Shown here piece after piece: positions 6,189 to 12,924 of a stretch of DNA of 15,648 bases (position 1 is the stretch's first letter; each line of letters starts with the position of its first letter). The stretch comes from CAUSKK01 sp963532425 (GTDB lineage: Bacteria; Pseudomonadota; Gammaproteobacteria; Cardiobacteriales; Cardiobacteriaceae). The translations under genes were made by a program, and so were the position numbers. The notes under the pieces are model-generated. The model saw only the letters and a program-made list of their open reading frames with translations, was not told where the DNA came from and did not search any database. The DNA is taken from the NCBI GenBank assembly GCA_963532425.1, contig CAUSKK010000026.1:1-15648 (forward strand), read 5' to 3'.

Positions 6189-6539
6189 TTATTCATTATT
6201 TACTCCGCGAATTCGGGCCACCATGGCCTCATTTAATTTATTAACCCTTTCCATTTCTTCCCGAAGGACTTTCTCTTTTTTTTCATAGGCGAGGATATAT
6301 TCCTCTTTCTCCTGTTCCAAATTGGTAATTAATAAAGACTTTTCTTCCTGCCAGGTGAGTTCGGCCTCCCGTAGCGCTTCGGCACTGGCTTTTATCTGTT
6401 GGCCATAGTCATGGTTTAATTGGTTATATTTCAGTTGGAGATTTTTATAGTCCTGGTTTAATTTACGCCAATGTTTTAATAGAGTTTCCACCTGGCGTTG
6501 AATCCGTTGTAATTCGTCAATATTTAGACGTTCTTGCAT
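6189..6539 (-). CDS. Coiled-coil protein upstream of zapA
   Basis: I do not recognise this 116-residue protein by family. It is almost wholly helical and rich in Gln, Glu, Lys, Leu and Asn, with heptad-like spacing of Leu/Ile/Tyr/Val through about residues 5-108, a classic long coiled coil. Many gammaproteobacteria carry a small coiled-coil gene (the roughly 65-residue TIGR02449 family, ZapB-like) between zapA and ygfB; this one occupies that place but is longer. GAGG (6548-6551) precedes ATG 6539 by eight bases. Codon use is strikingly AT-rich (many AAT, TTA, ATT, AAA) compared with all neighbours. A role in division with ZapA is inferred from position only. Confidence 0.75.
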   Translation of the reverse strand: MQERLNIDELQRIQRQVETLLKHWRKLNQDYKNLQLKYNQLNHDYGQQIKASAEALREAELTWQEEKSLLITNLEQEKEEYILAYEKKEKVLREEMERVNKLNEAMVARIRGVNNE

Positions 6540-6593
6540 AAAAAAAACCTCGTTTTAAAATTGCCGCTGGATTTTAGCACAAGGGAAAAAACC

Positions 6594-7085
6594 ATGACCC
6601 AGCGACTAAACTACGATGCTCTGGTGGAATTTATCGGCCAACAGCAGCTGTGGTTTGAACCGGCCGAACTGCAGGGACTGCTGACGGCCCTCGTTGTTTT
6701 TAAAGGGGAAAAGCGGCTGCGCGAACTGCTGTTCACCGAAATGGCGCCGCCGTCGGAGCTCAGCGGCCGGCTGCTGGCGGAGCTGAGCCAGCATATCCGG
6801 GCCCAGCTGGACGGCGGCGAACTGGGCTACCAGCTGCTGCTGCCCGAGGAGCCCCTACGGGCCCGGGCCGAGGCGCTGCTGGATTGGATTCGCGGCTTTC
6901 TCTACATCGTGGAGCGGCTGCAACCGCACCAGGACGAGGAGCAACAGGAGCAGCTGGCCCTGCTGCGCACCCTGCTGGAGCTGGACACCGACGCCCTGGC
7001 CGGTGCCGATGGCGACAACGAGGCCGCCCTCCAGCTGCACCAGCTGGAGGAGCAGGTGCGTCTGGGTATCTGGCTCTTCCTCTAA
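6594..7085 (+). CDS. ygfB: YgfB/UPF0149-family protein
   Basis: This 163-residue protein has the UPF0149 pattern: a start of type LNYDALVEFI, then EPAELQGLLTALVV (family form 'S.AE.HG.L.GLL', about residues 21-34), a middle helical part, WIRGFLYIVE (about 98-107, family form 'W..GFL.GL') and an acidic C-terminal helix. Sequence agreement is moderate, but the divergent position beside zapA matches the usual location. The family's role is poorly defined; in Pseudomonas YgfB affects beta-lactam resistance through regulation. ATG 6594 is preceded by AAGGG (6581-6585); the frame is open back to 6534, but that part overlaps the divergent gene. The start region is AT-rich, but the body returns to high GC. 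Confidence 0.75.
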   Translation: MTQRLNYDALVEFIGQQQLWFEPAELQGLLTALVVFKGEKRLRELLFTEMAPPSELSGRLLAELSQHIRAQLDGGELGYQLLLPEEPLRARAEALLDWIRGFLYIVERLQPHQDEEQQEQLALLRTLLELDTDALAGADGDNEAALQLHQLEEQVRLGIWLFL

Positions 7086-7099
7086 ATCGCCGCCAACGT

Positions 7100-7125
7100 A
7101 AAAGCCCGCCGAAGCGGGCTTTTTT
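7100..7125. terminator. Bidirectional terminator between ygfB and serB
   Basis: GCCCGC (7104-7109) pairs with GCGGGC (7114-7119) around CGAA. The stem is flanked by four A residues on the left and six T residues on the right (7120-7125), so it can end transcription from both converging genes. Confidence 0.9.
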
Positions 7126-7136
7126 GGGGCCGGCGC

Positions 7137-7784
7137 TCAGCAGAGCAGCGCTGGAATTTCCGCCAGCCGGCGGATAATCCGGTCGGCCGTGGCCAGCACC
7201 GCCGGCCGTTCCACCACGCCCACGAAGGCCCAGAACTCATCGGCGGCCCCGGGGGCGCGGGCGGCGGCATCGCTCATGCCATCGCCCACCATCAGCACCC
7301 GCTCCAGACTGGGCTGCTGGGCCCGCCAGCTCGCCACCACCTCGGCCTTGCCCCGGGCCGTGGTCAGCGGCGACGGCCCCACGCCCCGATAGTGGCCGTT
7401 CTCGTCCCAGAGCAGGGGCACGGCATGAAGCGCTTCGATGTCTAGCCACCGGGCCAGGGGCCGAAGCGCTTCCTCCAGGCCGCCGCTCACCAGGGCCACG
7501 GCCACGCCGGCCGCCTGTAGCGCCGCCACCGTTTCCCGGGCGCCGGGCACCAGGGCCTGGCAGTAGTGGGCGGCGATGGCGGCGATGTCCTCCCGGCGCG
7601 GCCGAATCAAATCCAGCCGGCGGCCATAGACGGCCTCCAGCGGCACCGTGCCGTCCATGGCGGCCCGGGTCAGCGCCTCCACCTCGGCCCGCACCCCGGC
7701 CCGGCTGGCCAGCTCGTCGATGCCCTCCACCGTGCTCAGCGTGGAATCGCAGTCAAAGACCACGCCCAGGCGCGGCGCCCTCAT
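7137..7784 (-). CDS. serB: Phosphoserine phosphatase (HAD superfamily, short form)
   Basis: This 215-residue HAD hydrolase has all four motifs: DCDST (Asp11 nucleophile, Asp13), VSGG (Ser100), the ARGK lysine (Lys146) and GDGMSD (Asp168, Asp172). The phrase EGIDELA after motif I is typical of phosphoserine phosphatases, in a form closer to the single-domain type than to E. coli SerB with its N-terminal ACT domain, which is absent here. It would release serine from phosphoserine, the last step of serine synthesis. The start ATG overlaps the previous stop as ATGA, so it is translationally coupled as the last gene of the glnS operon. Two GAAGCGCTTC copies lie within it. A related HAD phosphatase activity cannot be excluded. 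Confidence 0.85.
   Translation of the reverse strand: MRAPRLGVVFDCDSTLSTVEGIDELASRAGVRAEVEALTRAAMDGTVPLEAVYGRRLDLIRPRREDIAAIAAHYCQALVPGARETVAALQAAGVAVALVSGGLEEALRPLARWLDIEALHAVPLLWDENGHYRGVGPSPLTTARGKAEVVASWRAQQPSLERVLMVGDGMSDAAARAPGAADEFWAFVGVVERPAVLATADRIIRRLAEIPALLC
7427..7472. repeat. Two GAAGCGCTTC copies inside serB
   Basis: Exact palindromes at 7427-7436 and 7463-7472, 36 bases apart. Both are read as Glu-Ala-Leu codons of the phosphatase (IEALH and EEALR). Confidence 0.9.
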
Positions 7785-8248
7785 AGGTTTTTCAGGGCCT
7801 CGCTGATGCCGCGCAGGGAGAAGCTGGCCACCTCGTCCTTCTGGGAGCCGGCGATGGCAAAGGTCAGGCGGAAGCGGTTGCCCTTGCGCAGTTTGTCGAG
7901 AATCTGATTTTCCAGCGGCAGGAAGGTCATGCAGCCCATTTCGGCGCAGACCTGAAACGGCACCACCGCCAGCTGTTCCTGGTCGATTTCCACCTTCATG
8001 CCGGCGAGCAAATCCACGCCCAGCGGCACGGTTACACGGAAGGCCGTCTGTTTTTTATCCGGCGATTTCATCAATACCACCTGGGCCAGCGGCTGATTGT
8101 TGCGGTCGTTGGCAATCTGAATCACCGCACATTCGCCGCCGTCACAGGCGCCCTTCCAGTCGCCATAAATCTGGCCCTCGGCCACTTTGGCGCTGGCGTT
8201 GGGGCCGAGCAGACCGGCAAAAACGGTGGTGAGTAGGAGTTTCTTCAT
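7781..8248 (-). CDS. IalB-family secreted protein (invasion-associated locus B)
   Basis: This 155-residue protein begins with a signal peptide (MKKLLLTTVFAGLLGPNASA, likely cut after residue 20). It then shows the IalB pattern: YGDWKGACDGGECAVIQ, the VTVPLGVDLLAGMKVEID stretch, and PFQVCAEMGCMTFLPLE. Four cysteines (35, 40, 101, 106) are placed for two disulfides in the periplasm. IalB was named in Bartonella for erythrocyte invasion, but homologues are widespread in non-pathogens and their function is unclear. The start lies one base after glnS ends, with a GAGGG-type binding site inside the glnS tail, and its stop overlaps serB, so it depends on the glnS transcript. Confidence 0.85.
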   Translation of the reverse strand: MKKLLLTTVFAGLLGPNASAKVAEGQIYGDWKGACDGGECAVIQIANDRNNQPLAQVVLMKSPDKKQTAFRVTVPLGVDLLAGMKVEIDQEQLAVVPFQVCAEMGCMTFLPLENQILDKLRKGNRFRLTFAIAGSQKDEVASFSLRGISEALKNL

Positions 8249-8249
8249 C

Positions 8250-9893
8250 TTAATTTCCCTCTTTTAAGGTGATGGTACGGTTGAAAACGAGGCGCTCGGC
8301 GCTGCTGTCGGCATCAAAGGCGTAGTAGCCGAGGCGCTCAAATTGGTAGCTGGTGAACGGCTCGCCGAAGGGCGTGGCCTCCACCCGGGCGCCGCTGATG
8401 ATTTGCAGCGACTGGGGATTGATGGTGTCGAGGAAGTTTTCCGCCGCCATGGGGTTTTTCTCCAGGAAGAGCCGGTCATAGGAGCGGATTTCGGCGGGCT
8501 GGCAATTACGCCCGTCGACCCAGTGAATCACGCCGCTGGCCTTGTAGCCGACGGGATTTTGGCCCAGGGTGTCCGGGTCGTAGCTGCAGCGCAGTTCGAC
8601 GATTTCCCCGGCTGCGTCCTTGACCACCTCGTCGCAGCGCAGCACATAGGCCCCGCGCAGACGAATGGCGCCGCCGAGGCTGAAGCGCTTCCACTTCGGC
8701 GGCGGCACCTCGGCGAAGTCGTCCCGTTCGATGTAGAGCTGGTTGGAAAAGCTCAGCTGCCGCGTGCCCAGCTCCTCGCGCTGGGGGTGATTGGCCACGG
8801 TCAGCGTCTGGCGGAAGTCGTCGGCCAGATTGGTGATGGTCAGCTTCAGCGGCCGGAGCACGGCCATGCGGCGCGGCGCGTGTTCGTTGAGATAGTCGCG
8901 AATGACGCTCTCGAAATACTCGATGGCGATGGTGCCGTCGGCCTTGGAAATGCCGATTTTGCGGCAGAACTCGCGCAGGGCACCGGCGGGAACGCCACGC
9001 CGACGCAGACCGGCGATGGTGGGCATACGCGGGTCGTCCCAGCCCTGGACGTGGCCTTCCTGCACCAGCTGAATCAGCCGGCGCTTGGACAGCACCGTGT
9101 ATTCCAGCGCCAGCCGGGCAAATTCAATCTGGCGCGGGTGGCAGGGGGTATTTAAAACGTCCAAAACCCAGTCGTAGAGCGGCCGGTGGTCCTCAAATTC
9201 CAGGGTGCAGAGACTGTGGGTGATGCCCTCCAACATGTCCGACAGGCAGTGGGTGTAGTCATACATGGGATAGACCTTCCAGCTGTCGCCGGCGTGGAAG
9301 TGGGCGGCGTGGCGAATGCGGTAGATGACCGGGTCGCGCAGATTGATATTCGGCGACGCCATGTCGATTTTGGCGCGCAGCACGTGGCTGCCGTCCGGAT
9401 GCTGGCCGGCCACCATCTCATCGAAGAGCTGGCGGTTTTCGGCGACGCTGCGGTTGCGATAGGGCGACTCCTGGCCCGGTTCGGTCAGGGTGCCGCGCTG
9501 CTGGCGAATTTCCTCGCCGCTCTGGCTGTCCACATAGGCCAGGCCCCTGTCGATGAGCTGATAGGCGTAGTCGAGCAGCTGGGGGAAATAGTCCGAGGCA
9601 TGGCGCAGTTCGTCCCACTCAAAGCCGAGCCAGTGCACATCATTCTTGATGCTGGCCATGTATTCTTCATTTTCTTTTTCGGGGTTGGTGTCGTCGAAGC
9701 GCAGATTGCAGCTGCCCTGGAAGTCCTGCTTCATGCCAAAGTTCAGACAGATGGATTTAACGTGGCCGAGATGCAAATAGCCGTTGGGTTCGGGCGGAAA
9801 ACGCGTGGCCACCCGGGTTTTGCCCGCTGCCACGTCCGCCGCGATGATGTTTTTAATGAAATTGGCGCCATCGGGGGCGGTATCTTTTTGCAT
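8250..9893 (-). CDS. glnS: Glutaminyl-tRNA synthetase
   Basis: This 547-residue class I synthetase charges tRNA-Gln directly. The Rossmann signature HLGH is at 41-44 in PPEPNGYLHLGH, and the KMSKS equivalent is VLSKRR (267-272), both where E. coli GlnRS has them. CNLRFDDTNP (62-71), PRMPTIAGLRRRGVPA and a full C-terminal beta-barrel anticodon-binding region are present, which separate it from GltX. Length is close to E. coli GlnRS (554). The start at 9893 has only a weak AGAGA upstream. It is the first gene of the glnS-ialB-serB unit and faces the lipoprotein gene across 48 bases. An exact GAAGCGCTTC encodes Lys-Arg-Phe in KWKRFSL. Confidence 0.98.
   Translation of the reverse strand: MQKDTAPDGANFIKNIIAADVAAGKTRVATRFPPEPNGYLHLGHVKSICLNFGMKQDFQGSCNLRFDDTNPEKENEEYMASIKNDVHWLGFEWDELRHASDYFPQLLDYAYQLIDRGLAYVDSQSGEEIRQQRGTLTEPGQESPYRNRSVAENRQLFDEMVAGQHPDGSHVLRAKIDMASPNINLRDPVIYRIRHAAHFHAGDSWKVYPMYDYTHCLSDMLEGITHSLCTLEFEDHRPLYDWVLDVLNTPCHPRQIEFARLALEYTVLSKRRLIQLVQEGHVQGWDDPRMPTIAGLRRRGVPAGALREFCRKIGISKADGTIAIEYFESVIRDYLNEHAPRRMAVLRPLKLTITNLADDFRQTLTVANHPQREELGTRQLSFSNQLYIERDDFAEVPPPKWKRFSLGGAIRLRGAYVLRCDEVVKDAAGEIVELRCSYDPDTLGQNPVGYKASGVIHWVDGRNCQPAEIRSYDRLFLEKNPMAAENFLDTINPQSLQIISGARVEATPFGEPFTSYQFERLGYYAFDADSSAERLVFNRTITLKEGN
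8682..8691. repeat. GAAGCGCTTC copy inside glnS
   Basis: An exact copy of the palindrome, read as Lys-Arg-Phe codons in the C-terminal domain of GlnRS. Confidence 0.9.
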
Positions 9894-9908
9894 GGATTGT
9901 CTCTGCGT

Positions 9909-9925
9909 TAAAATGCGCCATTTTA
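9909..9925. promoter_or_regulatory. Inverted repeat with divergent -10-like elements between glnS and the lipoprotein gene
   Basis: TAAAATG (9909-9915) and CATTTTA (9919-9925) are perfect inverted copies around CGC. Each arm contains TAAAAT, so a -10-like hexamer faces each way in this 48-base gap. Good -35 matches are not visible (TTGCAT at 9888-9893 has only 15 bases of spacing). It could be a pair of overlapping promoters or an operator. Confidence 0.4.
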
Positions 9926-9941
9926 CAATGATTTACCCGCC

Positions 9942-10571
9942 ATGCGATTGCTGAGCTTCATTTTACTGGCGCTGTTGCTGGGCTGTAGCTCGGCCCCCAC
10001 GCCCACCAAAAAACGGCATCCGCGCCGCGCTCCGCCCCCCCCGGCCTACCAGCTCCCCCCCGCCCAAAACCTCCCCCTCAACGGCGATGGCCAGCCGCCC
10101 TTCTACCTCATCGAAGACGCCTGCGCCCTCTTCCGCACCTATCCCCACTGGCGCGAGGCCCTGCGCAACGTCCAGCGCAAATGGCACATTGACCCCTGGT
10201 ATGTGCTGGCCTTTATCCACCAGGAATCCTCCTTCAACCCGCGCGCCCTGTCCAAGTCGCTGGCCTACGGTTTTCCCCAGGCCAAGGACGACACCTGGAA
10301 CTGGTACCAGCAGAAAACCGCCCGCTGGCAGGCCTCCCGGGAGCGCTTCGACGACTCCTCGGACTTCATCGGCTGGTACGCCCACCAGAATTTGCGCCGC
10401 AACGGGATCAATCTCAAGGACGTGGCCAATCAGTATCTGGCCTACCACGAGGGCCTCGGCGGCTTTGAACAGCGCAGTTTTCTAGAAAAACCCTGGCTGC
10501 TGGACATTTCCCAGAAGGTGGCCGACCGCGCCCTTTATTACCAAACCCAGATTCTCAACTGCCGATGGTGA
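9942..10571 (+). CDS. Lipoprotein with lytic-transglycosylase-like (SLT) domain
   Basis: This 209-residue protein has a lipoprotein signal with lipobox LLGC (Cys15), then a Pro- and basic-rich linker (about 18-45). A domain follows with the SLT signature FIHQESSFNPRALS (91-104), in which Glu95 is the probable catalytic acid. Its later motifs AYGFPQAKDDTW (108-119) and NQYLAYHEG fit the 'G..Q', 'Y..Y..G' pattern of soluble lytic transglycosylase family 1. It should be anchored to a membrane facing the periplasm and cut peptidoglycan glycan strands. The substitution FPQ for the common LMQ is worth noting. Its end overlaps tsaC by seven bases, so they form a transcription unit. The start ATG follows an AT-rich divergent region, with no strong Shine-Dalgarno. 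Confidence 0.85.
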   Translation: MRLLSFILLALLLGCSSAPTPTKKRHPRRAPPPPAYQLPPAQNLPLNGDGQPPFYLIEDACALFRTYPHWREALRNVQRKWHIDPWYVLAFIHQESSFNPRALSKSLAYGFPQAKDDTWNWYQQKTARWQASRERFDDSSDFIGWYAHQNLRRNGINLKDVANQYLAYHEGLGGFEQRSFLEKPWLLDISQKVADRALYYQTQILNCRW

Positions 10572-11101
10572 ATTTCCATCTGGGCCGCGACAACGCCCTT
10601 ATCCGCGCCCATCTGGCCGCCGGCGGCCTGCTGGCCTATGCCACCGAAGCGGTCTGGGGCCTGGGCGGCGACCCGCGCCAACCCGAAGCGCTGCGGGCCC
10701 TACGGGAACTCAAGGGCCGCGAGCCGGGGAAGCGCTTCCTGATTGTGCTGCGCCACTGGTCGCAGCTGGCCGACTGGCTCGACGAGGCCAGCCTGCCTCC
10801 CCCCGGCGACCCCCGGCCCACCACCTACCTGCTCCGCGCCAGCGCCCGCGCTCCGGCCGCCCTGGTGCAGGACGGCAAAATCGCCCTGCGTTGCACCCGC
10901 TACCGGCCGCTGCGCCGGCTCTGCCGACTGGCGCCGCTGCTGTCCACCTCGGCCAATCCACCCGGCCAGCCCCCGGCCCGCAGCCTGGCCGAGCTCCGCC
11001 ACTATTTTCCCGAAGTGCCGCTGGTGCTAGGTTCGGTGGGCCCGGCCACCCGACCCAGCCGCATCGTCGATTGGGCCAGCGGGGCCCTGCGGCGCGATTA
11101 G
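10565..11101 (+). CDS. tsaC: Threonylcarbamoyl-AMP synthase TsaC
   Basis: This 178-residue protein belongs to the YrdC/Sua5 fold in the short TsaC form. It makes threonylcarbamoyl-AMP from threonine, bicarbonate and ATP for the t6A modification of tRNAs decoding ANN codons. Visible motifs are LLAYATEAVWGLGGDP (22-37), ALRELKGREPGKRFLI (45-60), STSANPPG (127-134) and PSRIVDWASG near the C-terminus, all in E. coli order. The ATG at 10565 lies inside the end of the lipoprotein gene, implying coupled translation. GAAGCGCTTC encodes Lys-Arg-Phe at residues 56-58. Another exact copy lies four bases after the stop. Confidence 0.95.
   Translation: MVNFHLGRDNALIRAHLAAGGLLAYATEAVWGLGGDPRQPEALRALRELKGREPGKRFLIVLRHWSQLADWLDEASLPPPGDPRPTTYLLRASARAPAALVQDGKIALRCTRYRPLRRLCRLAPLLSTSANPPGQPPARSLAELRHYFPEVPLVLGSVGPATRPSRIVDWASGALRRD
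10729..10738. repeat. GAAGCGCTTC copy inside tsaC
   Basis: An exact copy of the palindrome, read as Lys-Arg-Phe in the GKRFLIV motif of TsaC. Confidence 0.9.
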
Positions 11102-11104
11102 GGG

Positions 11105-11316
11105 GAAGCGCTTCGCCCTAAATAAAGTCTTTCCAGCTGGAGGCGGTTGCTGCGCCCCTACGGTGCTTCTTACTACTCAACTCTGTCTCGGTTGCTGCGC
11201 CGGCGGCCGGCGGCTCGCTGCGCTTCAGCCTCCTGCGGCGGCCAAAGCGGTTGCTCGCCTTCATTCGCCGAAGCGCTTCTTCCGCCTGGTGATTTTGCCA
11301 GCGGGGGAAGCGCTTC
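11105..11316. repeat. Second GAAGCGCTTC cluster with CGGTTGCTGCGCC repeats
   Basis: The gap between the converging tsaC and ybaK genes (11102-11328) holds exact palindromes at 11105-11114, 11270-11279 and 11307-11316. Between them CGGTTGCTGCGCC occurs at 11144-11156 and 11189-11201, with a one-base-shorter relative (CGGTTGCTCGCC) at 11248-11259. No gene is credible here, and no classical terminator is seen for either converging gene. Confidence 0.85.
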
Positions 11317-11328
11317 TTTATTGAGAGA

Positions 11329-11808
11329 TTAATCCACCGCCACGCTGACCGCCGTCGGTTGCAGCACCGCCAGCGCCGCCCCGGCAATGCGCACGAAGAA
11401 GCCGCGCTTGCCGCCGTTGATGTAGAGCTCCGGCAGCGTTAGCACCGTGCTCTCGGCGTAGACCGGCAGCGCCGCCTTCGTGCCGAAGGGACTGGTGCCG
11501 CCGAAGAGGTAGCCGGTCCACTTCTGCGCCGCCGCCGCCGGCGCCATGTCCACGTGTTTGGCGCCGATGGCCCGGGCCAGCTGGCGGGTGGACACCTGTC
11601 TGTCGCCGTGCATCAGCACCAGCAGGCCGTGGTGCTGGTCGTCCTGGAGCACCAGGGTTTTAATCACCGCGTGCTCGTCCAGGCCGAAGACCGCCGCCCC
11701 CTGGGCGGTGCCGCCGTGCTCCTCGTAGTCGTAGAGCAGCGGTTCAAAATCAATGTTGTGGCTGCGGAGAAAACGCACCGCCGGCGTAACGGGATATTTC
11801 TTAGTCAT
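11329..11808 (-). CDS. ybaK: YbaK/EbsC-family aminoacyl-tRNA deacylase
   Basis: This 159-residue protein matches YbaK, which hydrolyses Cys-tRNA-Pro made in error by ProRS. Motifs are HGGTAQGAAVFGLDEHAVIKTLV (31-53, with the key Lys50), the segment VSTRQLARAIGAKHVDMA (72-89) and GYLFGGTSPFGTK (99-111), followed by ELYINGGKRGFFVRI. The ATG at 11808 lies within the last codons of moaC (8-base overlap); the longer TTG form at 11823 adds five unlikely residues. It is the last gene of the mobA-moaC-ybaK unit, which is an unexpected partner for molybdenum-cofactor genes. A different deacylase of the same family is possible. Confidence 0.92.
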   Translation of the reverse strand: MTKKYPVTPAVRFLRSHNIDFEPLLYDYEEHGGTAQGAAVFGLDEHAVIKTLVLQDDQHHGLLVLMHGDRQVSTRQLARAIGAKHVDMAPAAAAQKWTGYLFGGTSPFGTKAALPVYAESTVLTLPELYINGGKRGFFVRIAGAALAVLQPTAVSVAVD

Positions 11809-12286
11809 GGCTTTCTCGGACAAATTCGCTCTTGCCGCCGCTCTTGGCGTCCAGCTGGATATTTTCGATGACGATGTCGTGGCTCAGCGCCTTACACATA
11901 TCGTAGAGGGTGAGGGCGGCGATGCTGACCGCCGTCAGCGCTTCCATTTCCACGCCGGTTTTACCGCTGACCCGGCAGGTGGCAAGGATTTCAACGGCGC
12001 AGCTGTCGTCGTCGTAGCGGAAGTCCAGGGCCACCTTTTCCAGGGCCAGCGGGTGGCAGAGGGGAATGAGGTTGGCGGTCTGCTTGGCACCCATGATGCC
12101 GGCCAGCTGGGCGGTGCTGAAAATGGCGCCCTTTTTAGTCTGGCCGTCGCTGGCGCGCAGGGCGCCGTAGACCTCGGGGGGAAAACGCACCCGGCCGCGG
12201 GCCCGGGCCTGGCGGCTGGTTACCGCTTTGGCGCCCACGTCCACCATGTGGGCGGCGCCGGCGGCGTCGAGATGGCTAAAGTTCAT
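11801..12286 (-). CDS. moaC: Cyclic pyranopterin monophosphate synthase MoaC
   Basis: This 161-residue protein converts the MoaA product (3',8-cyclo-GTP) to cPMP, the second half of the first step of molybdenum-cofactor synthesis. Family motifs are HMVDVGAKAVTSRQARARG (13-31), KKGAIFSTAQLAGIMGAKQT (51-70), LIPLCHPL (73-80, His78), GKTGVEMEAL (108-117) and LYDMCKAL (127-134, Asp129 and Lys132), ending KSGGKS. I chose ATG 12286, since GGAG lies seven bases upstream; the ATG at 12292 would be only one base from it. The start overlaps the end of mobA by 11 bases, and the stop overlaps ybaK. Confidence 0.97.
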   Translation of the reverse strand: MNFSHLDAAGAAHMVDVGAKAVTSRQARARGRVRFPPEVYGALRASDGQTKKGAIFSTAQLAGIMGAKQTANLIPLCHPLALEKVALDFRYDDDSCAVEILATCRVSGKTGVEMEALTAVSIAALTLYDMCKALSHDIVIENIQLDAKSGGKSEFVRESHD

Positions 12287-12842
12287 CGGCATACTCCAAA
12301 ATTTGCTGCCACTGGGCAGGGTTGTTGAAATTCAAAGGTTCGGGCCAATCACCGGGCACCGGCACCGTCCGCGTCCCCGGCAGGGCCAGCAGCGGCATGA
12401 GCCGCCGTTCTCCCCTGGCCAAAGGCGCGGCCAGGATTTCCAGTAAATCTATAGAAAACCAGGCGAAGAGCGGCTGGCCGGCGATGCACACCAGCGGCGC
12501 CGGCGCCGGCCCCCGAAGCGCTTCCTCCAGCCGGGGCGCAGTGATGAGCGTGTCGATGGGCAGCAGCAGCCCCTGGGCGCAGCCGTCGGCTTTTAATGCC
12601 CGTAAAGCCCCAACCCAGGCCGCCAGCGGCCCCTGATGATTGGGCAGGGCGTCGGCGACGGGGCGAACCCCCGGTGGCAGCGGATAGGGCCGGCCGGCGC
12701 TGGCCACGTAGCAGGGGCGAGCACCGGCCCGGCGCAGCTGGCGCGCCAGCAGGCTTTCACCGTGAAAATTCAGCAGGGCCTTATCCTGGCCCATGCGGCG
12801 GGACTGGCCGCCACAGAGCAGCACCAGCGGCAGATTAGACAT
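12276..12842 (-). CDS. mobA: Molybdenum cofactor guanylyltransferase MobA
   Basis: This 188-residue protein transfers GMP from GTP to Mo-molybdopterin, giving the bis-MGD type cofactor. The nucleotide-binding signature LLCGGQSRRMGQDKALL (8-24) is clear. PNHQGPLAAWVGAL (67-80) matches the family 'GPL.G' segment, LLPIDTLI (93-100) holds the metal-binding aspartate (Asp97), although the usual DTP is DTL here, and LNFNNPAQW closes the protein. ATG 12842 gives the normal N-terminus; a GTG at 12881 would add 13 residues. The Shine-Dalgarno is poor. First gene of a minus-strand unit divergent from moeA. GAAGCGCTTC encodes EAL in EEALRG. No mobB is in view. Confidence 0.95.
   Translation of the reverse strand: MSNLPLVLLCGGQSRRMGQDKALLNFHGESLLARQLRRAGARPCYVASAGRPYPLPPGVRPVADALPNHQGPLAAWVGALRALKADGCAQGLLLPIDTLITAPRLEEALRGPAPAPLVCIAGQPLFAWFSIDLLEILAAPLARGERRLMPLLALPGTRTVPVPGDWPEPLNFNNPAQWQQILEYADEL
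12515..12524. repeat. GAAGCGCTTC copy inside mobA
   Basis: An exact copy of the palindrome, read as Glu-Ala-Leu codons in MobA. Confidence 0.9.
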
Positions 12843-12893
12843 ATTGCAAGGGAAAAATTGACCTGGCTCTAAGGATAGCACCGGGGCCGCCCC

Positions 12894-12899
12894 TATAAT
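12894..12899 (+). promoter_or_regulatory. Possible -10 element of the moeA promoter
   Basis: A consensus TATAAT lies 25 bases before the moeA ATG in the 82-base gap between mobA and moeA. No good -35 is at the right distance (TTGACC at 12858-12863 is 30 bases away). I see no molybdenum-cofactor riboswitch-sized leader or clear ModE-type box. Confidence 0.4.
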
Positions 12900-12924
12900 T
12901 GGCCCTTATTTGCCCGAGGTTGCC

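Noticed and set aside
11118..11387. Minus-strand frame of 89 codons across the tsaC-ybaK gap
   Set aside because: It overlaps the ybaK C-terminus out of frame and consists of repeat-derived sequence.
12843..12924. Molybdenum-cofactor riboswitch upstream of moeA
   Set aside because: The gap is only 82 bases and shows no multi-stem leader; the known motif is longer.
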